Shown one piece after another: positions 1 through 6,464 of a stretch of 6,485 nt of DNA (position 1 is its first letter; each line of letters starts with the position of its first letter). Source of the DNA: an uncultured Collinsella sp. (GTDB lineage Bacteria; Actinomycetota; Coriobacteriia; Coriobacteriales; Coriobacteriaceae); assembly GCA_900548565.1 (NCBI GenBank), contig URKV01000100.1:1-6485 (forward strand), in the 5' to 3' direction. Both the position numbers and the translations under genes were made by a program. The notes beneath the pieces are model-generated. The model searched no databases. It was not told where the DNA came from and saw nothing but the letters and a program-made list of their open reading frames with translations.

Positions 1-47
1 GAGATGCTCAGGAGTCTCGTGGGCTCGGAGATGTGTATAAGAGACAG
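1..47 (+). other. Illumina Nextera i7-side adapter left on contig end (artefact)
   Basis: This stretch is synthetic library adapter and not genome. Bases 1-5 match the end of the P7 primer (GAGAT). Bases 6-13 (GCTCAGGA) are an eight-base index whose reverse complement, TCCTGAGC, is Nextera index N704. Bases 14-28 are the Nextera read-2 adapter stem (GTCTCGTGGGCTCGG). Bases 29-47 are the 19-bp Tn5 mosaic end AGATGTGTATAAGAGACAG. The parts occur in the exact order of a Nextera i7 adapter, and genomic sequence follows directly from base 48. Both strands are open here, so the adapter produces spurious peptides, including the well-known database contaminant containing MCIRDS on the plus strand. 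The identification comes from the sequence itself plus recalled adapter sequences. Confidence 0.98.
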
Positions 48-1887
48 CCTCGTAGTCGCCCCACGCCTTCACATGCACGAGCATGGTGTGCCCACCCGAG
101 ACAAGCGTGAAGATAAACGGCGGCTTGAGGTCGGGTTGCGCCAGCAGGTTGGCAAACAGGTGCCCCTCCAGATGGTTGACGCATATGAGCGGCTTACCGG
201 CAGCGTAGGCAAAGCCTTTGGCAAAGGCAACGCCCACCACGAGGGCGCCCACTAGGCCCGGACCCTGTGTCACGCCCACGGCGGCAAGCTCGCTGGGGGC
301 AATGGCTCCACCCTCAAGACCAAGCGATGCTGCGGCATCCTCGAGCGCCGCATCCACGACGCTCACAATCACCTCAACGTGTTTGCGCGAGGCGATCTCG
401 GGCACCACGCCGCCAAAGCGGGCATGAAAATCAATCTGTGTTGACACCTGGTTGGCCAGCATATTGCCATCCGCATCGATAATCGCCACGGCCGTCTCGT
501 CGCAGGAACTCTCGATAGCGAGCACTAGGCGGCGGCGCTCAATTTCGGCACGCTCCCCCTCGGAGCGCCCAGGCGCAGGCAGCGGCCATACGCGCTGCTC
601 TGCCGCCGTCGGCTCGGGCGAAGCGTTGTCGACCGGGAGCACCAAGGGCAGCGGCGCCGTCATGACGATGGCATCTTTGCCAACACCGTAGTAACCGCGG
701 CGACGGCCAGCCTCGGTAAAGCCCAGAGCGTTATAAAGCGCGATCGCTCCCTCGTTACCGTCCTCGACCTCGAGCGAAGCCGTGGTGCAGCCGAGCATCT
801 GGGCATCATAGCTCACGTGCGACAGCAGCTTGCGGGCAATGCCCTCACGGCGATGTGCCGGGTCGACGGCGACATCCAGAATCTGCACATCACCGTCCAC
901 GACCATACCGCCGGCAAGGCCCAGTAGCTTGCCGTCGTCGTGTGCCACCCACCAACTACGCGGCGCAGCGACGTCCTCGCCCAGTTCGGACAGGAACATG
1001 CCCGGCGTCCACGCCTCGTGTCCGGCACCTTCAAAGCAGGCAGCCTCCAGCGCGCTCGCGCCCTCGGCATCCGCCGCGCCCATGGGACGGAACTGCAGAT
1101 GACGACCGGCGAGCTCATCGGCAACGCCCGTAATTCCGCTCTGCGCACTCTCGGCAAGACCAAGACGCTTGCGCTCGTTTTCCTCGGCATCCGAAAGGCG
1201 CGTGTAAATCGGCAGGACGCGGGCCGGATCGCCGTCACCCGCAGCGTGCGCGAGCAGCAAGCCCTCGCCCGAAGGCCACCACAGGTCGCGCTCCACGCAG
1301 CGGGCGGTCTCGTCCTCACCCAGCAGCTTGCCATAGCGCACGAGACCGTCACCGGTCAGCTGAACCTGGCCCCAGTCCGCTGCTCGGCGCCACTCATCGA
1401 GCGCCACGGCGGCCTTGACCACGTGTTCGCGCTCAAATTGACGCTCGGGACCCTCATCGACCAGCATATACAGCGCCGGATATACCTCACCGCGCATAGC
1501 ATCGGCCAAGATACCAAGCTTGCCGCGCACGCCAGCCTTCCACGCCGTCCAAGCGCAAGCGTCAAGCGTTGACACGCCCAGCAGCGGAACATTGGCACCA
1601 CGTGCGAGGCCCTTGGCAGTGGAGATGCCGATGCGCACACCCGTAAACGACCCCGGGCCGCGGCCGACCACGTAGCAACCAACATCGCTGCGATCCAGAC
1701 TGGCTTGAGCCAGCACACCATCAACGGTATTCACGAGCTCAACGTTGGCGTGACGGCGACACATGTGGTCGCCACTCACGAGCTTCGTCTCGCCCGTCTG
1801 TCTATCAATCCAACTTGCCGCGCAGGCAAGCATGTCGGTCGAGGTATCGAGCGCCACCACCAGCGCGTTGTCGTTATGCAAGCTCAT
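48..1887 (-). CDS. tsaD: TsaB-RimI-TsaD trifunctional fusion, 3' end missing
   Basis: One uninterrupted frame of 613 complete codons encodes three proteins that are usually separate. Residues 1-243 are TsaB, the non-catalytic partner of TsaD, with ALDTST near the start and GRGPGSFTGVRIGIS at 75-89. Residues 264-409 are a RimI-type GNAT acetyltransferase of ribosomal protein S18. It has the acetyl-CoA loop RREGIA at 346-351, and E373 and Y385 are spaced like the catalytic Glu and Tyr of Salmonella RimI. A linker rich in Pro, Ala and Glu (410-449) leads to TsaD, the t6A37 transferase. TsaD shows AIESSCDETAVAI from 457, GGVVPEIASRKHVE, the metal-binding HLEGH at 572-576, and SGGHT at 597-601. 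TsaD is normally about 340 residues; only about 160 are present because the contig runs into adapter at base 47. The ATG at 1887 sits nine codons before conserved TsaB sequence, has a modest AAGG site, and overlaps tsaE by 14 bases. The frame has no stop through the adapter. Confidence 0.93.
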
Positions 1888-2380
1888 CTTGTACAGCCTT
1901 ATCAATCAAATGGGAAAGCTCCATTGCGCGGTCACCGTGCGCCTCGAGCGTTATCGTTCGCACATCACTGTCGCCCTCATCACGCTTGAGCGTCACCGAA
2001 AGATACTCATCCGTCAGCTCGTCCTGGAATTGTTCGCCCCATTCCAGCAGGCAAGCACCCTCATAGCCCAGCACATCGAAAATGCCCGTATCCTCGAGCT
2101 CGTAGGCATGCTCCAAGCGGTATAGATCAAAGTGAAACAGCGGAATACGGCCTTGATCGTGAACGGCCATGAGCGCAAACGTAGGGCTCGTAACCATATG
2201 CCCATCGCCCAGCCCGCGCGAGACGCCCTTGGTAAAGTGAGTTTTGCCCACTCCCAGGCCACCGGTCAGGATGAGCACATCGCCGTCCTCAAGGCACGGT
2301 GCAATTAGCTCGCCAAAGTACTCCGTATCGGCAGCGCAAGTCGTTTTGTAAGTACCTACCCCCAGGCGCTCCAGGGACAT
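1874..2380 (-). CDS. tsaE: tRNA t6A synthesis ATPase TsaE
   Basis: A 168-residue P-loop protein, slightly longer than the usual ~150. TsaE binds the TsaB-TsaD dimer and uses ATP hydrolysis to sustain turnover when threonylcarbamoyl is moved onto A37 of ANN-decoding tRNAs in the cytoplasm. Visible motifs are the Walker A loop GGLGVGKT at residues 40-47, the SPTF switch segment at 65-68, HFDLYRLE at 83-90, and LLEWGE at 111-116, all in family order. The ATG at 2380 has an AAGGAG ribosome site five bases upstream (2386-2391). The gene starts 12 bases after the glycosylase stop, and its last 14 bases overlap the start of the TsaB-RimI-TsaD frame, its functional partner. That overlap suggests coupled translation of complex subunits. 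TsaC/Sua5, which makes the threonylcarbamoyl-AMP donor, is not in the window. Confidence 0.95.
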   Translation of the reverse strand: MSLERLGVGTYKTTCAADTEYFGELIAPCLEDGDVLILTGGLGVGKTHFTKGVSRGLGDGHMVTSPTFALMAVHDQGRIPLFHFDLYRLEHAYELEDTGIFDVLGYEGACLLEWGEQFQDELTDEYLSVTLKRDEGDSDVRTITLEAHGDRAMELSHLIDKAVQDELA

Positions 2381-2385
2381 ATATG

Positions 2386-2391
2386 CTCCTT
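2386..2391 (-). promoter_or_regulatory. tsaE ribosome binding site
   Basis: AAGGAG on the minus strand lies five bases before the tsaE ATG at 2380, in the 12-base gap after the glycosylase TAA. It is the strongest internal ribosome site of the operon and supports the chosen tsaE start. Confidence 0.8.
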
Positions 2392-2392
2392 A

Positions 2393-3013
2393 TTATTCCG
2401 AGGCGTCCTCTGGTGCGGGATGTCGCTCCAGATAATCGCCCAGCATCTTAAAGTCTTCCTCCAGCAGCTCCTGCCACGCCGGATTGCGCAGCGCTGCTGC
2501 CGGATGGAAAGTGGGCATTACTACAAAATGCCCCATCTGGTGGAACCTGCCGCGCAGCTTAGTAATGCCAATCTCGGTCTTAAGCACAAAGTGCGTCGCA
2601 GGGTTGCCGAGCGTCACGATAATATCGGGCCAGATGCTTCGAATCTGCTCACGCAAAAACGGCGAGCAAGCCAGCACTTCCTCGGGACGCGGATTGCGGT
2701 TTCCCGGCGGGCGGCACTTAAGCACATTGGCAATGTAGACGTCTTCGCGTTTGAGCCCCGCCAGCGACAAAATGCCGTTGAGGTCCTCGCCTGCCGCCCC
2801 CACAAAGGGCTCGCCCTGCAAATCCTCATTGCGGCCCGGCGCCTCGCCAATAAACATCACACGAGCGCGGGGGTTTCCCACGCCAAACACGATATTGTGA
2901 CGCGACTGGTAGAGCTGGCAGAGGTGACAATCGCCCAGAACGGCCTCAATTTCCTCGAGTGCGACCTCACGTGGTGCCTGATGGGTATGGCCAGGGATGT
3001 GCATGACGCCCAT
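2393..3013 (-). CDS. Family-4 uracil-DNA glycosylase (UDGa, [4Fe-4S])
   Basis: A 206-residue uracil-DNA glycosylase of the iron-sulfur type, which cuts uracil from deaminated DNA to begin base excision repair. The active-site motif GEAPGRNED (56-64) has the GEAPG form typical of family 4, as opposed to GLAPG in family 5. It is followed by GEPFVGAAG at 67-75. Four cysteines fit the cluster ligands: C29 and C32 (CHLC), C100 (LKCRPPGNR) and C116. The second substrate-pocket motif is PTFHPAAALRNP at 167-178, containing H170. The length matches the family. The ATG at 3013 is chosen because an AGGAG ribosome site lies five bases upstream, overlapping the alr stop; a second ATG three codons later lacks that spacing. 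It sits between alr and tsaE, where an unrelated DNA-repair gene is unexpected. The family-level function is secure, but no named gene symbol is applied. Confidence 0.94.
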   Translation of the reverse strand: MGVMHIPGHTHQAPREVALEEIEAVLGDCHLCQLYQSRHNIVFGVGNPRARVMFIGEAPGRNEDLQGEPFVGAAGEDLNGILSLAGLKREDVYIANVLKCRPPGNRNPRPEEVLACSPFLREQIRSIWPDIIVTLGNPATHFVLKTEIGITKLRGRFHQMGHFVVMPTFHPAAALRNPAWQELLEEDFKMLGDYLERHPAPEDASE

Positions 3014-3018
3014 GGCGA

Positions 3019-3023
3019 CTCCT
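3019..3023 (-). promoter_or_regulatory. Glycosylase ribosome binding site overlapping the alr stop codon
   Basis: The minus strand reads TAGGAG, where TAG is the alr stop and AGGAG is a Shine-Dalgarno site five bases before the glycosylase ATG at 3013. The arrangement supports this start over the ATG three codons downstream and suggests coupled translation. Confidence 0.8.
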
Positions 3024-4167
3024 ACACGTAGACCTTGTCGAGGCGCATGCCAAAGCCGCAGGCGACCTCGTAGTTAATCGTTCCGCGCAGTCGGGCCATC
3101 TCGTCCATAGTGATCTCGGCATCGCCATCGCGGCCGACAATAATCATCTCATCACCATACTCGGCCTCGGGAATCTCGTGTGCCGGGTTGGACTGAATGG
3201 CGACCATAAACTGGTCCATGCAGATATTGCCAACCTGATGCACGCGCTCGCCGCGATACAGCACATCCATACGATTGGAAAGCGTACGCGATAGGCCGTC
3301 GGCATAACCGATCGGCAGCGTGCAGATCTGAACGCGCGTGCGCGGTACGCGGTAGGTAAAACCGTAGCCCACGCCCTCACCCATCGCAGGGTGTGCCACG
3401 CGCGTCACGCGCGCATGGACGCTCATAACGGGATCAAGCTGCATCACGCGGCCGCTCAGCTCGCACGGCTGCATGCCATACAAGCCAACGCCGGCGCGGA
3501 TCATATCAAAATGCATCGAGGGGTCGAGCATCGAGGACGGCGTGTTGGCGCAGTGCACGATACCGCACTCAAAACCCGCATCCTTAATGGCCTGAACGGC
3601 CTCGGTAAAGCGCTGACACTGCAGCTTGTAGTCCCAGCCCGAAGGTTCATCGGCCGTGGCGAAGTGCGTAAATACGCCGTCGCACTGAATACCGCGATGG
3701 AAATTTATACCGCGGACAAAGTCGAGCACCTGCGTGTAGTGAACGCCGATACGATTCATGCCCGTCTCGATGGCGAGATGATACTTGCCCACTTTGCCCG
3801 CCGCGACGGCACATTCGCCATACGCAAGAGCAAAGTCAGACGTATAGACCGAAGGCATGATATCAAACTCGAGCAACGTCGGAATGGCCTCGATAGGCGG
3901 CTCGCTTAGGATGAGGATGGGCTTCGTAATCCCGCCCTGTCGGAGCTCAACGCCCTCGTTAACCGTCGCCGCGGCAAACATGTCGGCACCGGCCGAATAC
4001 ATGATCTTGGCGCACTCAACAGCTCCATGACCATAAGCATCGGCCTTGACCACGCAGCACAGGCGCTGACGTGGATTCAGCAAGTTCTTATAGGCCCTCG
4101 TGTTGCGACGGAGCGCCCCACGGTCGATCTCGACCCAGGACCAGCGCGTCAAATCGGCTTTATTCAT
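3022..4167 (-). CDS. alr: Alanine racemase (PLP-dependent)
   Basis: A 381-residue fold-type III PLP enzyme that interconverts L- and D-alanine and so supplies D-Ala for peptidoglycan in the cytoplasm. The N-terminal barrel begins with WVEIDRGALRRN and carries the cofactor lysine K41 in VVKADAYGHG (39-48). ETGMNRIG at 134-141 contains R139, equivalent to the conserved arginine near the PLP phenolic oxygen. The second catalytic base is Y268 in VGYGFTY, followed by LPIGYADG (284-291). ICMDQFM (315-321) is the substrate-entry region of the partner subunit. The C-terminus RGTINYEVACGFGMRL is typical, and the length is normal. The ATG at 4167 lies only two bases after the nnr stop. The nearest purine-rich site (GAAGGG) is too far upstream for good spacing, so translation probably relies on ribosomes finishing nnr. 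Confidence 0.97.
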   Translation of the reverse strand: MNKADLTRWSWVEIDRGALRRNTRAYKNLLNPRQRLCCVVKADAYGHGAVECAKIMYSAGADMFAAATVNEGVELRQGGITKPILILSEPPIEAIPTLLEFDIMPSVYTSDFALAYGECAVAAGKVGKYHLAIETGMNRIGVHYTQVLDFVRGINFHRGIQCDGVFTHFATADEPSGWDYKLQCQRFTEAVQAIKDAGFECGIVHCANTPSSMLDPSMHFDMIRAGVGLYGMQPCELSGRVMQLDPVMSVHARVTRVAHPAMGEGVGYGFTYRVPRTRVQICTLPIGYADGLSRTLSNRMDVLYRGERVHQVGNICMDQFMVAIQSNPAHEIPEAEYGDEMIIVGRDGDAEITMDEMARLRGTINYEVACGFGMRLDKVYV

Positions 4168-4169
4168 GA

Positions 4170-5786
4170 TTAGTCATCCGACCCTTCGTCCATGATTCCC
4201 AGATCTTCGAGCGCATCCTTTGCCGCCAGCTCCATGGCAGGACCGATCAAGTCGATAAGATCGGTCGCGATGACGCTCTTCTCACCATACTCCGTCGCCG
4301 CGGCAAAACCGGCGTAGCTGTGAAGTGCGACGGCGTACGAATACAGCAACTCCCAACGATCCATCTCGTCGCGCATGGTGGCAAGCGTGCCGGCCAAAAT
4401 ACCCGCGAGAACATCACCCGAACCGGCAGTTGCCAGAGAAGCCGGACCCGAGAGCGGCAGCAGTACACGCTCAACGCCACAGATAGCCGTCGTCGGCCCC
4501 TTGGCAATGACCACCAGATTGTCGGAGCCTGCAGCCCAGACAACCTTCTGCGCGGCTGCAATCGCGGTACCAAGGTCGTTCACCTCGTCACCGGCAACCA
4601 GACGCGAAAGCTCACGATAGTGCGGCGTCATAACCAACGGCTGCTCGCGACGATACATCTCGGGGTTACTATCAATACCGTCAATGGCAATCTTAGCAAG
4701 GCAGTTGAGTGCATCGGCATCCAAAATAAGCGGTACATCAAGCTCGAGCAAGCCCGAAACCACCTGCATAGCGCCGGCAGACGTCGTCATACCGGGACCG
4801 CACAGTACGCAGCTGTACTTCTTTGCAATCTCGCACACCGTCATGCGCGCAGCGGCGCCAAAGGAGCCGCGGGAATCAGACGGAATAGCAAAGACGGGAA
4901 TCGAAGGAAGTGCCATGCGAATAAGATTGGCGCAGGCGTCAGGAGCCGCGACTGCCACGTAACCAGCACCCGCGCGAGCTGCAGACTTGGCCGCCATAAT
5001 GGCAGCACCAGGATATTGCGCAGATCCGGCGACAATAAGCACAGAGCCACGGGAATACTTATCGATATTCGTAGGAAGTGGAGCAAAGTAATCGACTAAG
5101 TCACCGGGCTCGACAATCTCGGCGGCGTGTTCGACATCATCGATGACCTCGTCAAGACGGTCGTAAAGATTGCCGCAGATCAAATCGCCAGCATACTCAG
5201 GACCATCAGCGCTATACAGACCAATCTTGGGCGCAATCATCGTCACCGTATGCTCGGCACGAATGCAGTCGTCATCAACAACGCCCGTCTCGGCATTCAG
5301 GCCCGAGGGGACATCAATGGATACGACACAATCGGCGCATTCATTGACCGTAGGAATCCAGATGGAGAACGGCGCACGCAGATTCCCGTGGAAACCGGTA
5401 CCAAAAATGGCATCGACAACAACATCGGCCTTATCGATCAAAACCTCGAGTTCGTCACGCGAGGGGCCGACGCAAACGTGCACATCGCGGCCGGCAGTAC
5501 GACGAGCAACATGACGTGCCAGAGCAGCAGGAATCTCATCCGGCTCAACCGGAGAAACGATATCGACGTCCACACCCTTATGGCTCAGAATATCGGCGGC
5601 AACCCAACCGTCGCCGCCATTATTACCAAAACCGACCAGAACGAGAACCCGATCGGGATTGAGCTTCAAGATCTCGTTGGCGGCAAACTCACCCGCGAGC
5701 TCCATAAGCTCGGCCTTCGAAGTCCCTTCGCGTTCGATGATATCCTCGAGACGAACGACTTCTTCGGTGCTCAAAACCGGTTTCAT
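4170..5786 (-). CDS. nnr: Bifunctional NAD(P)HX epimerase / ADP-dependent dehydratase
   Basis: A 538-residue fusion repairing hydrated nicotinamide cofactors (NADHX, NADPHX). Residues 1-230 form the YjeF_N-type epimerase, which interconverts R and S hydrates. It shows GNNGGDGWVAA (54-64), DAIFGTGF (125-132) and SIDVPSGLNAETG (156-168). Residues 240-525 form the ribokinase-like dehydratase, which restores NAD(P)H from the S form with ADP as energy donor. It shows KYSRGSVLIVAGS (243-255), ARAGAGYV (270-277), CGPGM (329-333), LDADALN (355-361) and LATAGSGDVLAGILAG (451-466), with D458 at the expected catalytic aspartate. The loop TPHYREL (387-393) departs from the common TPHPGE form. The length is close to E. 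coli YjeF (about 515), with a short acidic tail ending GSDD. The ATG at 5786 follows the acpS stop with no gap, and its ribosome site lies inside acpS. Confidence 0.95.
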   Translation of the reverse strand: MKPVLSTEEVVRLEDIIEREGTSKAELMELAGEFAANEILKLNPDRVLVLVGFGNNGGDGWVAADILSHKGVDVDIVSPVEPDEIPAALARHVARRTAGRDVHVCVGPSRDELEVLIDKADVVVDAIFGTGFHGNLRAPFSIWIPTVNECADCVVSIDVPSGLNAETGVVDDDCIRAEHTVTMIAPKIGLYSADGPEYAGDLICGNLYDRLDEVIDDVEHAAEIVEPGDLVDYFAPLPTNIDKYSRGSVLIVAGSAQYPGAAIMAAKSAARAGAGYVAVAAPDACANLIRMALPSIPVFAIPSDSRGSFGAAARMTVCEIAKKYSCVLCGPGMTTSAGAMQVVSGLLELDVPLILDADALNCLAKIAIDGIDSNPEMYRREQPLVMTPHYRELSRLVAGDEVNDLGTAIAAAQKVVWAAGSDNLVVIAKGPTTAICGVERVLLPLSGPASLATAGSGDVLAGILAGTLATMRDEMDRWELLYSYAVALHSYAGFAAATEYGEKSVIATDLIDLIGPAMELAAKDALEDLGIMDEGSDD

Positions 5787-6326
5787 CTATGCTCCTAGCG
5801 TATCTTGCGAAGCATCGCCCAGGTGCTCCGTCAATGCTGAATTCTGCAGCTGCTCAAGCTCATCTAAAACAGAGCGAGCCTCTTTAAATGTCTGCGCTAC
5901 GCGTTTCTTGGTACTCACCTTTTCCTCTTTTGGCTTAGGCCGAGCATCTTCGGTAATCGCGATGGCATTCGCAACGGCTAAGTCTCCTGTAAGCGTAATG
6001 GAAAGAGCGACCTCAACAACACCCAGCTCTTGAGCGATCTCGAGAGCATGGCCCGAAAGCAGCGCTTTCGGTTTGCCGAGTTTATCACGCGTAACCGAAA
6101 CATCCTTGCGACCAACGCCTTGACTAAAACCCGTGCCGAGAGCTTTAAGTACCGCCTCGCGCGAAGCAAAGCGGCTGGCATAGTGAGCAGCGGGACGCGA
6201 TGATGCATCACAATACGCACGCTCTTCTTCGGTAAACACACGCCGAGCAAACGACGGCGTCTTTTCAAGAATTGATTTCATACGGGAAATCTCGACGATA
6301 TCAACGCCGATACCAGCTTCAGCCAT
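5787..6326 (-). CDS. acpS: Holo-[acyl-carrier-protein] synthase AcpS with C-terminal extension
   Basis: A 179-residue protein that transfers 4'-phosphopantetheine from CoA to a serine of acyl carrier protein, activating fatty-acid synthesis. The AcpS core fills residues 1-126: GIGVDIVEISR (5-15) with Mg-binding D9, FTEEERAYC (31-39), RFASREAVLKALGTG with metal ligand E57 and K61, and the closing strand ALSITLTGDLAVANAIA. Family members are usually about 120 residues. The remaining 53 residues form a highly charged tail with a probable helix (KKRVAQTFKEARSVLDELEQ) that I do not recognise. The start is set at the ATG at 6326, which lies five bases after a GGAGG ribosome site. An in-frame ATG at 6338 overlaps that site and would add only four residues. 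This is the first gene of the operon, behind a terminator and candidate promoters, and its stop codon directly abuts the nnr start. Confidence 0.93.
   Translation of the reverse strand: MAEAGIGVDIVEISRMKSILEKTPSFARRVFTEEERAYCDASSRPAAHYASRFASREAVLKALGTGFSQGVGRKDVSVTRDKLGKPKALLSGHALEIAQELGVVEVALSITLTGDLAVANAIAITEDARPKPKEEKVSTKKRVAQTFKEARSVLDELEQLQNSALTEHLGDASQDTLGA
5792..5796 (-). promoter_or_regulatory. nnr ribosome binding site embedded in the acpS C-terminus
   Basis: The minus strand has AGGAG five bases before the nnr ATG at 5786. It lies inside the last sense codons of acpS (Leu-Gly-Ala, then TAG). Ribosomes ending acpS would cover and release exactly at this site, which points to translational coupling. 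Confidence 0.8.
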
Positions 6327-6328
6327 GT

Positions 6329-6336
6329 TCACCTCC
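6329..6336 (-). promoter_or_regulatory. Ribosome binding site that fixes the acpS start
   Basis: The minus strand reads GGAGGTGA here, a strong Shine-Dalgarno match. Its GGAGG core is five bases before the ATG at 6326. The alternative ATG at 6338-6336 is partly inside this site and has no comparable site upstream. The downstream ATG is therefore the better start. Confidence 0.88.
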
Positions 6337-6355
6337 ATATCGCACAGACTAAGTT

Positions 6356-6385
6356 ATTGTAGCCCGTTCACAGAAGATGCGACAA
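6356..6385 (-). promoter_or_regulatory. Candidate sigma-70-type promoter of the acpS operon (proximal)
   Basis: On the minus strand a -35-like TTGTCG (6380-6385) and a -10-like TACAAT (6356-6361) are separated by 18 bases. Transcription would start near 6349, leaving a leader of roughly 20 bases before the acpS ATG. The placement between an upstream terminator and the first gene fits the operon promoter. It rests on consensus similarity only. Confidence 0.5.
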
Positions 6386-6391
6386 ACGAGG

Positions 6392-6421
6392 GTTATAAAA
6401 CACAGCTACTATGTGAGACAA
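6392..6421 (-). promoter_or_regulatory. Candidate second promoter of the acpS operon (distal)
   Basis: A second pair on the minus strand, TTGTCT (6416-6421) and TATAAC (6392-6397), also has an 18-base spacer and lies 36 bases upstream of the proximal candidate. It could act as a tandem promoter or be the real one. The sequence alone does not decide between them. Confidence 0.3.
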
Positions 6422-6435
6422 AAGCCCGCAAACGC

Positions 6436-6464
6436 AAAAAGGGGGAGGCCGCGAGGCCTCCCCC
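6436..6464 (-). terminator. Rho-independent terminator of an off-window leftward gene
   Basis: A perfect 10-bp GC-rich inverted repeat, GGGGGAGGCC (6441-6450) and GGCCTCCCCC (6455-6464), encloses a four-base loop. Read on the minus strand, the hairpin is followed by TTTTT (6440-6436), then GCG and TTTGCG, which is the form of an intrinsic terminator. It would end a transcript entering from the right edge and insulate the acpS operon from it. On the plus strand the hairpin is followed only by TTCTC, a poor U-tract, so plus-strand termination is less likely. Confidence 0.88.

Noticed and set aside
29..47. Tn5 mosaic end as evidence of a transposon
   Set aside because: It is joined to Nextera stem, index and P7 sequence, and no transposase or second end is present. 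It comes from tagmentation library preparation.
4..255. Plus-strand frame starting in the adapter (83 codons)
   Set aside because: Its start and first 14 residues are adapter sequence, and the rest is antisense to the conserved TsaD domain.
940..1572. Long plus-strand frame of 210 codons
   Set aside because: It is antisense to the TsaB and RimI domains, whose motifs are clearly on the minus strand. Long opposite-strand frames are expected in GC-rich genes.
2420..3031. Plus-strand frame of 203 codons
   Set aside because: It lies opposite the uracil-DNA glycosylase gene and shows no domain of its own.
4320..5099. Plus-strand frame of 259 codons, and another of 223 codons at 5127-5798
   Set aside because: Both are antisense to nnr, which has all its family motifs. 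The translations show no recognisable domains and are rich in Arg, His and Asn in the manner of shadow frames.
6327..6338. Upstream ATG at 6338 as the acpS start
   Set aside because: It overlaps the strong GGAGG ribosome site that serves the ATG at 6326, and the family core begins right after the downstream start.
6401..6415. CACA...TGTG inverted repeat near the promoters as an operator
   Set aside because: Only four base pairs match and the inner bases do not pair, so chance is a sufficient explanation.
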